Shown one piece after another: positions 1 to 8,693 of a stretch of 64,000 nucleotides of DNA. Under the pieces are notes generated by a model. That model saw nothing but the letters and a program-made list of their open reading frames with translations. It did not search any database and was not told the origin of the DNA. The stretch is from Thiogranum longum (GTDB lineage: Bacteria; Pseudomonadota; Gammaproteobacteria; DSM-19610): contig NZ_SMFX01000001.1 of the NCBI RefSeq assembly GCF_004339085.1, positions 1,067,227 to 1,131,226 of the forward strand, given 5' to 3'. Position numbers and translations under genes: made by a program. The first letter of the stretch is position 1. The number at the start of each line of letters is the position of its first letter.

Positions 1-546
1 GAGGTTGCCTGCACCGGGCAGTTCGCCCCGGTAGCCAGCGCGGTCGTTTTCCATTGCAAACCGGAATAGCGTCAGGCATTCACTCCACAGGGCACGAGGT
101 GCACGTTGATAGTGGCTGTAGTAATGACTCAACTGCAATCCCAGCGTATAGATAGCACCAAGCAGTGCCTGGGGTAGCTGGCGTGTCTCAATGAAGCCGG
201 CTTTCTTGTTGACCAGATCGTTGACGATGATCTTGTAGCCGAAGCAGATGTCCTGGCACAGGCGCTTTAGCAATGCGCCGGTATCATCGTTACGATTCAG
301 CTTGGTCGGGAGCGACGAACTGAGCCGCTGCCAGGCGTTCAGGAAGTCTCCCAGTGTTTCGACGCGTGCGGTCACTGCCATGGGCTGGCGATTCATGATG
401 CGCAGTTGCTGGCTGGTAATGCTGGCCGCGCGCTGCAGGTCGAGGTAGGGGAGGTTTTCCAGCCACTCGCGCACTTCACGCGGTTTGATGCGGATGGCCG
501 GGCCTGTCCTGTCCTGTGCCGGAATGGTGAGTTGCAGCTTTTGCAC
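1..546 (-). CDS. Conserved-looking hypothetical protein, N-terminal part only (cut by window edge)
   Basis: An open minus-strand frame of 182 codons begins at a GTG and runs off the left edge without a stop. A purine-rich AAGGGG lies a few bases upstream of the GTG, and no upstream in-frame ATG fits better. The protein opens with VQKLQLTIP and is soluble and helix-rich, with no signal peptide or membrane segment. It contains an LPQALLGAIYTLGLQLSHYY stretch followed by an RAPRALWSECLTLF stretch. I do not recognise the family. The layout vaguely recalls the N-terminal part of proteobacterial PilZ-type or c-di-GMP-binding proteins, but no PilZ motif is visible here. It lies 63 bp downstream of fumarase on the same strand and may be co-transcribed. 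The reading frame is well supported; the function is unknown. Confidence 0.6.
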   Translation of the reverse strand, partial: MQKLQLTIPAQDRTGPAIRIKPREVREWLENLPYLDLQRAASITSQQLRIMNRQPMAVTARVETLGDFLNAWQRLSSSLPTKLNRNDDTGALLKRLCQDICFGYKIIVNDLVNKKAGFIETRQLPQALLGAIYTLGLQLSHYYSHYQRAPRALWSECLTLFRFAMENDRAGYRGELPGAGNL

Positions 547-609
547 GTGCCCCTTGTATCCTTTAATGGGTTAACGGCTTCTATATCGGTAAGTTACGCC
601 AAATCTGGA

Positions 610-2133
610 CTATTCTGTGACGATTTCTATACCGGCGATACGTTGCTTCCATTCCGCGGGGCCGGTCTGGTGGACAGAGACACCAGTGGTGTCGACGGCA
701 ACCGTGACCGGCATGTCCTCCACCTGGAATTCATAGACAGCTTCCATGCCCAGCTCCGGCCAGGCAACGACGTGTGCTTTGCGGATGGCTTTCGACACCA
801 GGTAAGCGGCGCCACCGGTGGCGATCAGGTATACCGCGCGGTGCTTTTTGATGGATTCGATGGCCGCCGGTCCGCGCTCTGCCTTGCCGATCATGCCGAT
901 CAGGCCGGTTTTCTCCAGCAAGGTATCGGTGAACTTGTCCATGCGCGTGGCGGTGGTGGGGCCAGCCGGGCCGACAGCTTCCCCGTCGACCGGGTCGACC
1001 GGCCCGACGTAGTAAATAAAGCGGTTGTGGAAATCCAGTCCGTCGGGCAGGGATTCGCCCTTTGCCAGGGTTTCGACAATGCGTTTGTGCGCCGCATCAC
1101 GACCGGTCAGCAGGTGGCCGCTGAGCAGTAGCGTTTCTCCCGGTTTCCAGTCGCGTATTGCGGTAGCGTCGAGCTCATCCAGGTTGACCCGACGCGAGCT
1201 GGTGGTCGGGTCCCAGGGGATCTGTGGCCATTCATCGAGGGAGGGGGGGGTGGCAAACGCCGGGCCACTGCCGTCGAGTTCCAGGTGGATATGCCGGGTG
1301 GCTGCACAGTTGGGAACGATGGCGACCGGTTTGGATGCGGCATGCGTGGGATAGTCGAGGATTTTCACGTCGAGCACCGTGGTCATGCCGCCAAGCCCCT
1401 GTGCACCGATGCCCAGTTTGTTAACGCGGTCGAGAATCTCCAGGCGCAATTCCTCAACGGTATTTGATGGACCGCGCTGTTGCAGCTCATGGATATCGAT
1501 GGGTGCCATGAGTGATTGCTTGGCCAGCAGCATGGCTTTTTCCGATGTACCGCCGATGCCGATACCGAGGATGCCCGGCGGGCACCAGCCGGCGCCCATT
1601 CCCGGCACCTGGTCCACGACCCAGTCCGCCACGCTGTCGCTCGGGTTGAGAATGGCAAAGCGCGATTTATTCTCCGAACCGCCTCCCTTTGCTGCCAGGG
1701 TAATGGAAACCTTGTTGCCGGCCACCAGGCGGCTGTGAATCACAGCCGGCGTGTTGTCACCGGTGTTGCGGCGGGCACCGGCCGGGTCCTCCACAATCGA
1801 GGCGCGCAACGGGTTGTCGGGGTTGAGGTAGGCGCGATGTACGCCTTCGTTGACCATGTCCTCGACACTTTTTTCCGCGTCCCAGCGTACGTCCATGCCT
1901 ATATCCAGAAAAACCGTGACAATACCTGTGTCCTGGCAGATCGGGCGCTTGCCTTCCGCGCACATTCGCGAGTTGATGAGAATCTGCGCAATAGCATCGC
2001 GCGCCGCTGGCGACTGTTCCAGTTTCCAGGCGCGGTGCATGGCGTGGACAAAATCGAGCGGGTGATAATAGGAAATATATTGCAGCGCCCCTTCAACCGT
2101 CCGAATAAAGTCTTCCTGGGTAATGACGTTCAT
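610..2133 (-). CDS. Class I fumarate hydratase ([4Fe-4S], homodimeric)
   Basis: Catalyses reversible hydration of fumarate to malate in the TCA cycle, using an oxygen-sensitive [4Fe-4S] cluster in the cytoplasm. The start is placed at an internal ATG (MNVITQEDF) because it has a good AGGAAAA ribosome site; the longer open frame upstream has no family character. This gives 507 residues, the normal length of single-chain class I fumarases. Visible family signatures are the CQDTGIVTVFLDIG segment, GWCPPGILGIGIGG, and PNCAATRHIHLELDGSGP, which carry the three cluster cysteines. The C-terminal beta domain contains GPTTATRMD. Both the alpha part (cluster-binding) and the beta part are present and fused, as in FumA/FumB. 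Confidence 0.95.
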   Translation of the reverse strand: MNVITQEDFIRTVEGALQYISYYHPLDFVHAMHRAWKLEQSPAARDAIAQILINSRMCAEGKRPICQDTGIVTVFLDIGMDVRWDAEKSVEDMVNEGVHRAYLNPDNPLRASIVEDPAGARRNTGDNTPAVIHSRLVAGNKVSITLAAKGGGSENKSRFAILNPSDSVADWVVDQVPGMGAGWCPPGILGIGIGGTSEKAMLLAKQSLMAPIDIHELQQRGPSNTVEELRLEILDRVNKLGIGAQGLGGMTTVLDVKILDYPTHAASKPVAIVPNCAATRHIHLELDGSGPAFATPPSLDEWPQIPWDPTTSSRRVNLDELDATAIRDWKPGETLLLSGHLLTGRDAAHKRIVETLAKGESLPDGLDFHNRFIYYVGPVDPVDGEAVGPAGPTTATRMDKFTDTLLEKTGLIGMIGKAERGPAAIESIKKHRAVYLIATGGAAYLVSKAIRKAHVVAWPELGMEAVYEFQVEDMPVTVAVDTTGVSVHQTGPAEWKQRIAGIEIVTE

Positions 2134-2236
2134 GGGCTTTTCCTGCGAAAGGGAACAAAATGTACGATTGCTGTGTCCTACTTGCAGTTGTGTCTTATGC
2201 GCAGTCCGGGTAAGTACCGGGCTGCTAATGTATCTT

Positions 2237-2316
2237 GTCATTGCGAGCGCAGCGAAGCAATCTCAAAACGTCTGGCACGAGGCTGCGGGAGACTGCTTCG
2301 CTGCGCTCGCAATGAC
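2237..2316. repeat. REP-like long inverted repeat (hairpin element)
   Basis: Two 28-nt arms, 2237-2264 and 2289-2316, are inverted copies with 27 of 28 positions paired. Each arm starts GTCATTGCGAGCGCAGCGAA. The loop is 24 nt. This is the widely dispersed 'TTGCGAGCG..GAAGCAATC' type of palindromic repeat found between genes in many bacterial chromosomes. It lies between the divergent fumarase and TlpA-like genes. A full-length transcript would form a very stable hairpin. Only one copy is seen in this window. Confidence 0.85.
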
Positions 2317-2342
2317 GGACCCGGAACACCAAGGAACCCTGT

Positions 2343-2825
2343 ATGCGCGCCCTGACTCTGACGCTTTTCCTGCTGTTTTCCAGCACCCTGTTTGCCGAGC
2401 CCGTGGATTACAGTCTCCCCGATCTTGATGGCAAAACGCATTCACTGACTGATTACAAGGGCAAGTGGGTTATTGTGAACTACTGGGCAACCTGGTGCCC
2501 GCCATGCCTGGAAGAGATTCCCGACCTGGTCAGTTTTTACGAAAAACACCGTGAGCAGGGCGGGGATGTGGTGGTGCTCGGCGTCAACTTCGAGGATATC
2601 AGCCAGGAGCAACTGGCCGACTTTGTGGAAGGGCAGATGATTACCTACCCGGTGCTGCGTTCCGAGCCGCTGGCCTCGACTCCGCTGGGTTCTGTGCCGG
2701 GGTTGCCGACAACCTATATCATCGCGCCGGATGGATCGCCGGTGGCACGCCAGGTCGGTCCGGTGACCGGCAAGCAGCTCGACGATTACATTAATTCGAA
2801 GAAAGCGAAGGCCACTGCCAAATAG
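2343..2825 (+). CDS. TlpA-like periplasmic thiol:disulfide protein
   Basis: A 160-residue secreted thioredoxin-fold protein. An N-terminal signal peptide (MRALTLTLFLLFSSTLFA) is followed by an AhpC/TSA/TlpA-type domain with the active site WCPPC (Cys52 and Cys55). A later cis-Pro region reads VPGLPTTYIIAPDG, as in TlpA/ResA proteins. It probably reduces or oxidises disulfides in periplasmic or membrane proteins; the exact partner is not visible. The gene stands alone between the REP-like hairpin and the convergent DegS-type protease gene. The first ATG directly precedes the signal peptide. Confidence 0.9.
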   Translation: MRALTLTLFLLFSSTLFAEPVDYSLPDLDGKTHSLTDYKGKWVIVNYWATWCPPCLEEIPDLVSFYEKHREQGGDVVVLGVNFEDISQEQLADFVEGQMITYPVLRSEPLASTPLGSVPGLPTTYIIAPDGSPVARQVGPVTGKQLDDYINSKKAKATAK

Positions 2826-2837
2826 GCGAGTCGATCG

Positions 2838-4001
2838 TTAGGGTTCCACCGCGGGACGGCGGCCGGTAGTCGCTTTCAGCGTAAAAGACGCACCGTCGCG
2901 TGCGCCTTCGATGACCAGTTCCTCGTTTGGCCCGAGCTGGGCGATGAAAGCCATCGCCGAGCGTGCATTCTCAACATCCTTGCCGTTGATGCGCTCGATT
3001 ACATCGCCCGGCTTTATAGCGGCCGTATCTGCCGGGCCACCGCGCAGCACGCCGGCAATCAACATGCCACGGGTGTCATCGAGTCCAAAGCTTTCAGCCA
3101 GTTGTGGCGTAATGTCCTGCGCCTCGATGCCCAGCCAGCCACGTTCCACGTGACCCTGCTCGATGATCTGTTGCATGACATTGGCAGCCAGGCTGACCGG
3201 AATCGCAAAACCAATACCCTGGGACCCTCCGGAACGACTGTAAATCGCTGTGTTGATGCCAATCAGTTCACCCCAGGCATTGACCAGTGCACCACCCGAG
3301 TTGCCAGGATTGATAGCGGCATCGGTCTGAATGAAGTCTTCATAGCGGTTGATCCCCAGCTGGCTGCGCCCGGTCGCGCTGATGATACCGAGTGTAACGG
3401 TCTGGCCCACGCCAAACGGGTTGCCGATTGCCAGCGCCACATCACCGACACGCAAATTATCTGATGAGCCAAGAGGCAGTGCCGGCAGGTCATCCAGCTT
3501 GATGCGCAATACGGCAAGGTCGGTGTCCTTGTCCGCGCCGACCAGGGTTGCCTGCGAACTGCGTCCATCCTGCAATAACACCTGGATTTCATCGGCGCCG
3601 GTAATGACGTGGTTGTTGGTCAGTACATAACCCTGTCTGGAAACAATAACGCCGGAGCCGAGGCTGGTTTGCAGACGCTTGCGGGGTCCAAGCTGGTTAC
3701 CGAAGAACTGCTTGAACAGCGGGTCGTCCAGCAACGGGTGGCGTTTGCGGGTGATGACTTTGGCCGTATAGACGTTAACCACAGCTTTCGCGGCCGGTTC
3801 AACGGCATCGGCATAGGATACCGGTCCGTTACCGGTCTGGCGGGAAAGGTTGGCCGCGGTATGCGGTGCAGCCTGCTGCACCTCAACGACGGGTGCCTGC
3901 CGTTCAAACCATTCCGGTCTGAACAGCAGTAATAAAAATGCAGCAACGATACCGACCGTTGCGGCCTGCAGGAAAAAGGAAACGGTATCACGTATATTCA
4001 T
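2838..4001 (-). CDS. DegS/AlgW-type inner-membrane serine protease with one PDZ domain
   Basis: Do-like (HtrA-family) periplasmic protease of 387 residues. The ATG at 4001 is preferred because it starts a basic stretch and a single N-terminal membrane anchor (about residues 10-27) with no cleavage site, as in DegS. The trypsin domain has the catalytic triad His131 (TNNHVITGADE), Asp161 (KDTDLAVLRI) and Ser235 (NPGNSGGALV). One PDZ domain follows (about residues 285-375), where DegP/MucD have two. Known homologues cleave the anti-sigma factor RseA/MucA when their PDZ domain binds misfolded outer-membrane protein termini, starting the sigma-E response. No rseA/mucA gene is in this window. It is divergent from the Nif3-like gene. 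Confidence 0.93.
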   Translation of the reverse strand: MNIRDTVSFFLQAATVGIVAAFLLLLFRPEWFERQAPVVEVQQAAPHTAANLSRQTGNGPVSYADAVEPAAKAVVNVYTAKVITRKRHPLLDDPLFKQFFGNQLGPRKRLQTSLGSGVIVSRQGYVLTNNHVITGADEIQVLLQDGRSSQATLVGADKDTDLAVLRIKLDDLPALPLGSSDNLRVGDVALAIGNPFGVGQTVTLGIISATGRSQLGINRYEDFIQTDAAINPGNSGGALVNAWGELIGINTAIYSRSGGSQGIGFAIPVSLAANVMQQIIEQGHVERGWLGIEAQDITPQLAESFGLDDTRGMLIAGVLRGGPADTAAIKPGDVIERINGKDVENARSAMAFIAQLGPNEELVIEGARDGASFTLKATTGRRPAVEP

Positions 4002-4086
4002 GGAGCCTTCGCTAGTCAGGGTTTGCACAATTATTGCGGATCGGCGATGTGAAGGCTAATTTCAGGGATTTCAAAGGGGAATACAG

Positions 4087-4845
4087 GTGCCAGGCCGCGA
4101 CGAACTTGTACGCTATTGCAACGGTTTGCTGGATACCGGAAGTTTTCGTGACTACTGCCCGAATGGCCTGCAGGTCGAAGGACGCAGGAATGTCGCGCGT
4201 ATCGTTAGCGGTGTTACCGCCAGTCAGGCCCTTATCGAGGCAGCGGTGGAACAACAGGCCGATCTGCTGCTGGTACACCATGGTTATTTCTGGAAGGGGG
4301 AAGATGCCTGTATCACCGGTATAAAGCGGCAGCGCCTCAAGTCCCTGCTCGAGCACGGCATCAATCTGCTTGCTTATCATCTACCGTTGGACGCCCACCC
4401 GAAGCTGGGCAATAACGCCTGCCTGGCACGGCGTTTCGGCCTCGAAGTACAGGGCTGGTTCGGTGATGGACAGGGTCCGGAGCTGGCCTGTGAGACGACC
4501 CTGGACCAGCCTGTGACTGCCGCGCAACTGGGGGCGCAAATCGGTCTTGCGCTGGGGCGAGAGGCGCAGCATATCGATGCCGGCCCGGTCCAGGTTCGCC
4601 GTATCGGCTGGTGTAGTGGTGCGGCACAAGGGTACCTGGAAGCCGCCGCACGGCGTGGGCTGGACGCCTTTATCAGCGGAGAAATCTCTGAGCCGACGGT
4701 GCATATTGCCCGCGAGTACGGTATCCATTATTTTGCCGCCGGTCACCATGCCAGCGAGCGATACGGCGTACAGGCGCTGGGCGAGCACCTGGCAGACTAT
4801 TTCGGGATCGAACATTTTTTTATCGATATAGATAATCCTGTGTGA
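4087..4845 (+). CDS. Nif3-like dinuclear metal centre protein (YbgI family)
   Basis: A 252-residue cytoplasmic protein of the NIF3/YbgI family, which forms toroidal hexamers with a two-metal site; its physiological role is unsettled. Family features are the NGLQVEG segment near the N-terminus, the VHHGYFWKGE metal motif, the AYHLPLDAHP motif, and the C-terminal GEISEPTVHIARE and FAAGHHASERYG motifs that supply further ligands. Translation starts at GTG, with AAAGGGGA about 7 nt upstream. It is divergent from the DegS-type gene with an 85-bp spacer, an arrangement often seen in gammaproteobacteria. Confidence 0.92.
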   Translation: MPGRDELVRYCNGLLDTGSFRDYCPNGLQVEGRRNVARIVSGVTASQALIEAAVEQQADLLLVHHGYFWKGEDACITGIKRQRLKSLLEHGINLLAYHLPLDAHPKLGNNACLARRFGLEVQGWFGDGQGPELACETTLDQPVTAAQLGAQIGLALGREAQHIDAGPVQVRRIGWCSGAAQGYLEAAARRGLDAFISGEISEPTVHIAREYGIHYFAAGHHASERYGVQALGEHLADYFGIEHFFIDIDNPV

Positions 4846-5025
4846 AAAAGTCGTGCAGATCGGCGCTTTTCAGCGGAGTTTCACTTGACCTGTCGGGGCA
4901 GTTCCGACATGCTATGCCCGCTATTCGAACATGGGTTTGTATATCTGAATATTCTAATACTCGCCGGTTTTGGCGGTGCGCCAAGTGTGTGTCAGCCGGT
5001 GATTTTTTGCGTGGAGACCATTTGA

Positions 5026-5619
5026 ATGAGTGGTGACGGTGTAGATACCAGCAAGCGTCGGTTCCTGACAGCTGCTGCAACGGTCGTGGGTGGCATAGGT
5101 GCTGTGTATACCGCGGTTCCTTTCCTGGCGTCGTGGATGCCCAGTGAGCGGGCCAAGGCGGCCGGTGCACCGGTCGAGGCGGACATCAGTAAACTGGAAA
5201 CCGGACAGATGATTCGCGTGCAGTGGCGCGGCAAGCCGGTCTGGGTGCTCAAACGCAGCGAGGAAATGATGGCGGCATTGCCGACACTTAATCCACGCCT
5301 GCGGGATCCTGAGTCACTGGAGCCCCAGCAGCCGGAGTATGCGCAGAACGAATGGCGTTCAATCAAGCCGAAGATCCTGGTAGCCGTCGGCATCTGTACA
5401 CACCTTGGCTGTTCGCCCAGTTTCGTGCCGGAAGCCACACCACAGCCGTATGACCCGGAATGGAAGGGGGGCTTCTTCTGTCCCTGTCACGGTTCCCGCT
5501 TCGACCTGGCCGGTCGCGTGTTCAAGGGGGTACCGGCGCCGCTGAACCTCGAAGTGCCACCGTACAAGTACATCAGTAACACGCTGATCCTTGTCGGCGA
5601 CGATACAGGAGCTGCATGA
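5026..5619 (+). CDS. petA: Ubiquinol-cytochrome c reductase, Rieske iron-sulfur subunit
   Basis: The Rieske [2Fe-2S] subunit of the cytochrome bc1 complex takes the first electron from ubiquinol and passes it to cytochrome c1. The N-terminal SKRRFLTAAATVVGGIGAVY has twin arginines plus a single membrane anchor, consistent with Tat export without cleavage. The two cluster-binding boxes are CTHLGC (Cys124, His126, Cys129) and CPCHGS (Cys152, Cys154, His155), and all ligands are present. Length is 197 residues, normal for the family. It is the first gene of petABC; its stop overlaps the petB start in an ATGA, so the two are translationally coupled. The 180-bp upstream gap is the likely operon promoter region. 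Confidence 0.97.
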   Translation: MSGDGVDTSKRRFLTAAATVVGGIGAVYTAVPFLASWMPSERAKAAGAPVEADISKLETGQMIRVQWRGKPVWVLKRSEEMMAALPTLNPRLRDPESLEPQQPEYAQNEWRSIKPKILVAVGICTHLGCSPSFVPEATPQPYDPEWKGGFFCPCHGSRFDLAGRVFKGVPAPLNLEVPPYKYISNTLILVGDDTGAA

Positions 5620-6860
5620 TGGGTATGTTAGTCAACCTGCGTGACTGGATTGATGCGCGCTTTCCCCTGACCAAGATGTGGGACGAGCACCTCGCCAAGT
5701 ATTACGCTCCCAAGAACTTCAACTTCTGGTACTTCTTTGGTTCGCTGGCACTGATGGTGCTGGTGATCCAGATTATCTCCGGCATCTTCCTCACCATGAA
5801 CTACAAGCCCTCCGCCACGGATGCTTTCGCTTCGGTGGAATACATCATGCGCGATGTGGACTGGGGGTGGCTGATCCGATATATCCACTCCACCGGTGCC
5901 TCGGCGTTCTTTATCGTGGTGTATCTGCACATGTTTCGTGGCCTGCTGTACGGGTCCTACCGTGGCCCGCGCGAGCTGATCTGGCTGTTCGGCATGATGA
6001 TCTTCCTGGCGCTGATGGCGGAAGCCTTCTTCGGCTATTTACTGCCGTGGGGCCAGATGTCCTACTGGGGCGCACAGGTCATTATCTCGCTGTTCGGCGC
6101 CATCCCGGTGATCGGCGATGACCTGTCACTGTGGATTCGCGGCGACTACGTTATTTCCGATGTCACGCTGAACCGCTTCTTCGCCCTGCACGTCATTGCC
6201 GTTCCGCTGGTACTGATTGCCCTCGTGGTAATGCACATCCTGGCGCTGCACGAAGTGGGTTCCAACAACCCCGACGGTGTTGAGATCAAGAAGCACAAGG
6301 ACGAAAACGGCATACCGCTCGACGGCATTCCGTTCCACCCCTACTACACCGTTAAAGATATCGTCGGTGTGGTGGTGTTCCTGATGTTCTTCTCGATCGT
6401 GATCTTCTTCGTACCGGAAGGCGGTGGTTACTTCCTCGAGAAGCCGAATTTCGAGCCGGCCAACCCGTTGAAGACACCCGAACATATTGCGCCGGTGTGG
6501 TACTTCACACCTTACTACGCCATGCTGCGTGCGGTAACCATTGACCTCGGGCCGTTTACCGCCAAGTTCCTCGGTGTGGTCGTGATGGGCGGTGCGGTTG
6601 TGATCATGTTCTTCCTGCCCTGGCTGGACAAGAGCCCGGCGAAGTCGATCCGCTATCGCGGGCCAATCTACAAGACCATGCTGACGCTGTTCGTTATCTC
6701 ATTTGCGGTACTCGGCTGGCTCGGTACACAGGCGCCGACTGACACCAAGACCTTGATGGCGCAGATCTTTACGACGGTGTACTTCGCCTTCTTCCTTGGT
6801 ATGCCGATCTATAGCAGGATCGACAAGACCAAGCCGGTTCCGGACAGGGTTACGGGGTAA
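5616..6860 (+). CDS. petB: Ubiquinol-cytochrome c reductase, cytochrome b subunit
   Basis: The membrane core of the bc1 complex carries hemes bL and bH and the Qo and Qi quinone sites. The 414-residue protein has eight to nine membrane helices. Histidine pairs lie in helix B (RYIHSTGASAFF and VVYLHMFRG) and helix D (FFALHVIAVPLV and VVMHILALHEVG). The Qo-site PEWY motif appears as the variant PVWY (IAPVWYFTPYYAMLRA), a substitution known in some proteobacteria. It starts MMGM, so either ATG (5616 or 5619) may be used; the first overlaps the petA stop. Confidence 0.97.
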   Translation: MMGMLVNLRDWIDARFPLTKMWDEHLAKYYAPKNFNFWYFFGSLALMVLVIQIISGIFLTMNYKPSATDAFASVEYIMRDVDWGWLIRYIHSTGASAFFIVVYLHMFRGLLYGSYRGPRELIWLFGMMIFLALMAEAFFGYLLPWGQMSYWGAQVIISLFGAIPVIGDDLSLWIRGDYVISDVTLNRFFALHVIAVPLVLIALVVMHILALHEVGSNNPDGVEIKKHKDENGIPLDGIPFHPYYTVKDIVGVVVFLMFFSIVIFFVPEGGGYFLEKPNFEPANPLKTPEHIAPVWYFTPYYAMLRAVTIDLGPFTAKFLGVVVMGGAVVIMFFLPWLDKSPAKSIRYRGPIYKTMLTLFVISFAVLGWLGTQAPTDTKTLMAQIFTTVYFAFFLGMPIYSRIDKTKPVPDRVTG

Positions 6861-6867
6861 GGATCCA

Positions 6868-7608
6868 ATGAAAAAACAACTATTCGCTATTTTGTTGCTT
6901 GTTTCTCCCGCGCTGGCACTGGCCAGCGGTGGCGAAGTGCATCTCGATAAAGTCCACATCGATCCGACCAACAAGGAATCGTTACAGCGTGGTGCACGCA
7001 CGTTCGTGAACTATTGCCTTAGCTGCCATTCGGCAAAATACCAGCGCTACAACCGACTGGCGCGTGATCTGGGCATGAGTGAAGACGATGTGCTGGAAAA
7101 CCTGATGTTCACCGGTGACAAGACCGGCGATACTATGGATATCGCGCTGAGCTCAAAGGATGCCAAGAAATACTTTGGCGCCGTGCCGCCGGATCTGACG
7201 CTGGTTGCCCGTGTACGTGGTGTCGACTGGTTGTACACCTATCTGCGCACCTTCTACCTCGATGACAGCCGCCCCTTTGGCGTCAACAACCTGGTATTCG
7301 ACAAGGTCGGCATGCCGCATGTGTTGTGGGAATTGCAGGGCTGGCAAAAGCCGGTCTACGAGACCGAAACCGACAGCGAAGGCCACGAGCACAAAAAAAT
7401 CGTGGAACTTGAGCTGGTCGAACAGGGCAGCCAGACGCCGGCCGAGTATGATCGCACCGTTCGTGACCTGGTAAACTTCCTGGCCTATATGGCAGAGCCC
7501 ATCAAGCTGGAGCGGCAGGCACTGGGTATCAAGGTACTGTTGTTCCTTTTTGTCCTGTTTATCATTACCTACCTGCTCAAGAAAGAGTACTGGAAAGACA
7601 TTCACTAA
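6868..7608 (+). CDS. petC: Ubiquinol-cytochrome c reductase, cytochrome c1 subunit
   Basis: This subunit accepts electrons from the Rieske protein and hands them to soluble cytochrome c or an oxidase. The ATG at 6868, just after the petB stop, precedes a clear signal peptide (MKKQLFAILLLVSPALALAS). The longer open frame upstream is inside petB and is not used. The heme c site is CLSCH (Cys50, Cys53, His54), followed by QRYNRLARDLG. A C-terminal anchor helix (VLLFLFVLFIITYLL) ends in basic residues. Length is 246 residues. Closes the petABC operon; sspA follows 68 bp later. Confidence 0.96.
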   Translation: MKKQLFAILLLVSPALALASGGEVHLDKVHIDPTNKESLQRGARTFVNYCLSCHSAKYQRYNRLARDLGMSEDDVLENLMFTGDKTGDTMDIALSSKDAKKYFGAVPPDLTLVARVRGVDWLYTYLRTFYLDDSRPFGVNNLVFDKVGMPHVLWELQGWQKPVYETETDSEGHEHKKIVELELVEQGSQTPAEYDRTVRDLVNFLAYMAEPIKLERQALGIKVLLFLFVLFIITYLLKKEYWKDIH

Positions 7609-7676
7609 TTCCTGTGGCGGGGTGATGCTGTAAAGCACCTCCTCGCCTGTCAGGTTCGAATACCTGGAGAAAATGC

Positions 7677-8300
7677 ATGGCCGTAATTTCCAATCGCCGT
7701 TCGGTGATGACCCTGTTTTCCGATGCGACTTGCCCGCAGAGCCACCGCGTGCGCATGGTGCTGGCCGAGAAAGGGATTACGGTCGAAATCGTCAACGTTG
7801 ACCCGGATAACCTGCCGGAAGACCTGATCGACCTGAACCCTTACCAGAGTGTTCCGACACTGATGGATCGGGAGCTGGTGTTGTACGACCCGCAGGTCAT
7901 TGTGGAATACCTCGACGAGCGTTTCCCGCATCCGCCGCTTATGCCGGTTGATCCCGTTTCGCGAGCCCGCAGCCGCCTGGCGCTGCACCGTATCGAGAAG
8001 GACTGGTACTCGCTGCTGACCGATATGGAGAAGGGCGAGAAGACGGCCGCCAAGGCTCGCAAGGCCCTGCGTGACAGCCTGGCGTCCAGCGCCGAGGTAT
8101 TTGCAGCCAAGCCGTTTTTTCTCAGCGACGATTTCTCGCTGGTCGATGCCAGCCTGGCACCGATCATGTGGCGCTTGAAACACTACCGCATCGAATTGCC
8201 GCCACAGGCCAAACCGGTGCTGGACTATGCCGAGCGCCTGTTTGCCCGCGAGTCTTTCCAGGACAGTCTCACCGAGTCCGAGCGGGAGATGCGCGAGTAG
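7677..8300 (+). CDS. sspA: Stringent starvation protein A (RNA polymerase-associated, GST fold)
   Basis: A 207-residue glutathione-S-transferase-fold protein that binds RNA polymerase and alters sigma-70 promoter use under starvation and acid stress. The N-terminal thioredoxin-like domain opens MTLFSDATCPQSHRVRMVL, and the C-terminal domain is all-helical. NPYQSVPTLMDRELVLYD is the canonical family stretch. The petC-sspA-sspB order is typical of gammaproteobacteria. A short inverted repeat (CAGGT at 7651, ACCTG at 7662) ends in the ribosome site GGAG, so a small hairpin may partly mask translation initiation; this is inference only. Confidence 0.95.
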   Translation: MAVISNRRSVMTLFSDATCPQSHRVRMVLAEKGITVEIVNVDPDNLPEDLIDLNPYQSVPTLMDRELVLYDPQVIVEYLDERFPHPPLMPVDPVSRARSRLALHRIEKDWYSLLTDMEKGEKTAAKARKALRDSLASSAEVFAAKPFFLSDDFSLVDASLAPIMWRLKHYRIELPPQAKPVLDYAERLFARESFQDSLTESEREMRE

Positions 8301-8312
8301 CGTTAGCGCGCA

Positions 8313-8693
8313 ATGACCTCGAACCGGCCCTACCTGCTTCGCGCCATTCACGAATGGTTGCTGGATAATCAGTGCACGCCCCACCTGATGGTTGACGCGA
8401 ATGCTGAAGGCGTCGATGTTCCGAAGAACTACATTCAGGATGGCAAGATTGTTCTCAACATCGGTCCCAGCGCTGTAGAGGGGCTGCGCATCAGCAACGA
8501 TGAAGTCAGTTTTCTTGCACGCTTCAGCGGCGTTTCCCAGCTGGTATCCATACCGATGAACGCCGTGCTGGCTATTTATGCCAAGGAAAACGGCCGCGGC
8601 ATGATGTTCGGCGAAGAAGGGGATGCGCCGGATCCTGACGGCGACAAGACACCCGAACCACCAACACGTCCATCACTGAAAGTTGTCAAGTAG
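8313..8693 (+). CDS. sspB: Stringent starvation protein B, ClpXP adaptor
   Basis: SspB captures ssrA-tagged and other substrates and delivers them to the ClpXP protease. The 126-residue protein has the folded substrate-binding domain (RPYLLRAIHEWLLDNQCTPH through VLAIYAKENGRGM). A flexible acidic and proline-rich linker follows, then the C-terminal ClpX-docking tail RPSLKVVK. It begins 12 bp after sspA and is certainly co-transcribed. Its last 8 bp overlap the end of the convergent glk gene. Confidence 0.95.
   Translation: MTSNRPYLLRAIHEWLLDNQCTPHLMVDANAEGVDVPKNYIQDGKIVLNIGPSAVEGLRISNDEVSFLARFSGVSQLVSIPMNAVLAIYAKENGRGMMFGEEGDAPDPDGDKTPEPPTRPSLKVVK

Noticed and set aside
406-1131. Long plus-strand open frame antisense to fumarase and the gene beside it
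   Set aside because: It spans two genes on the other strand, has no ribosome site and no family features; it is a shadow of the high-GC coding strand.
1516-2355. 279-codon plus-strand frame across fumarase, its promoter and the hairpin repeat
   Set aside because: Its sequence is antisense to conserved fumarase motifs and then runs through the REP-like repeat; no recognisable protein.
7651-7666. GGTTCGAAT-like sequence resembling a tRNA T-loop upstream of sspA
   Set aside because: It is a small palindrome with no other tRNA arms; it is mentioned only as a possible hairpin at the sspA ribosome site.
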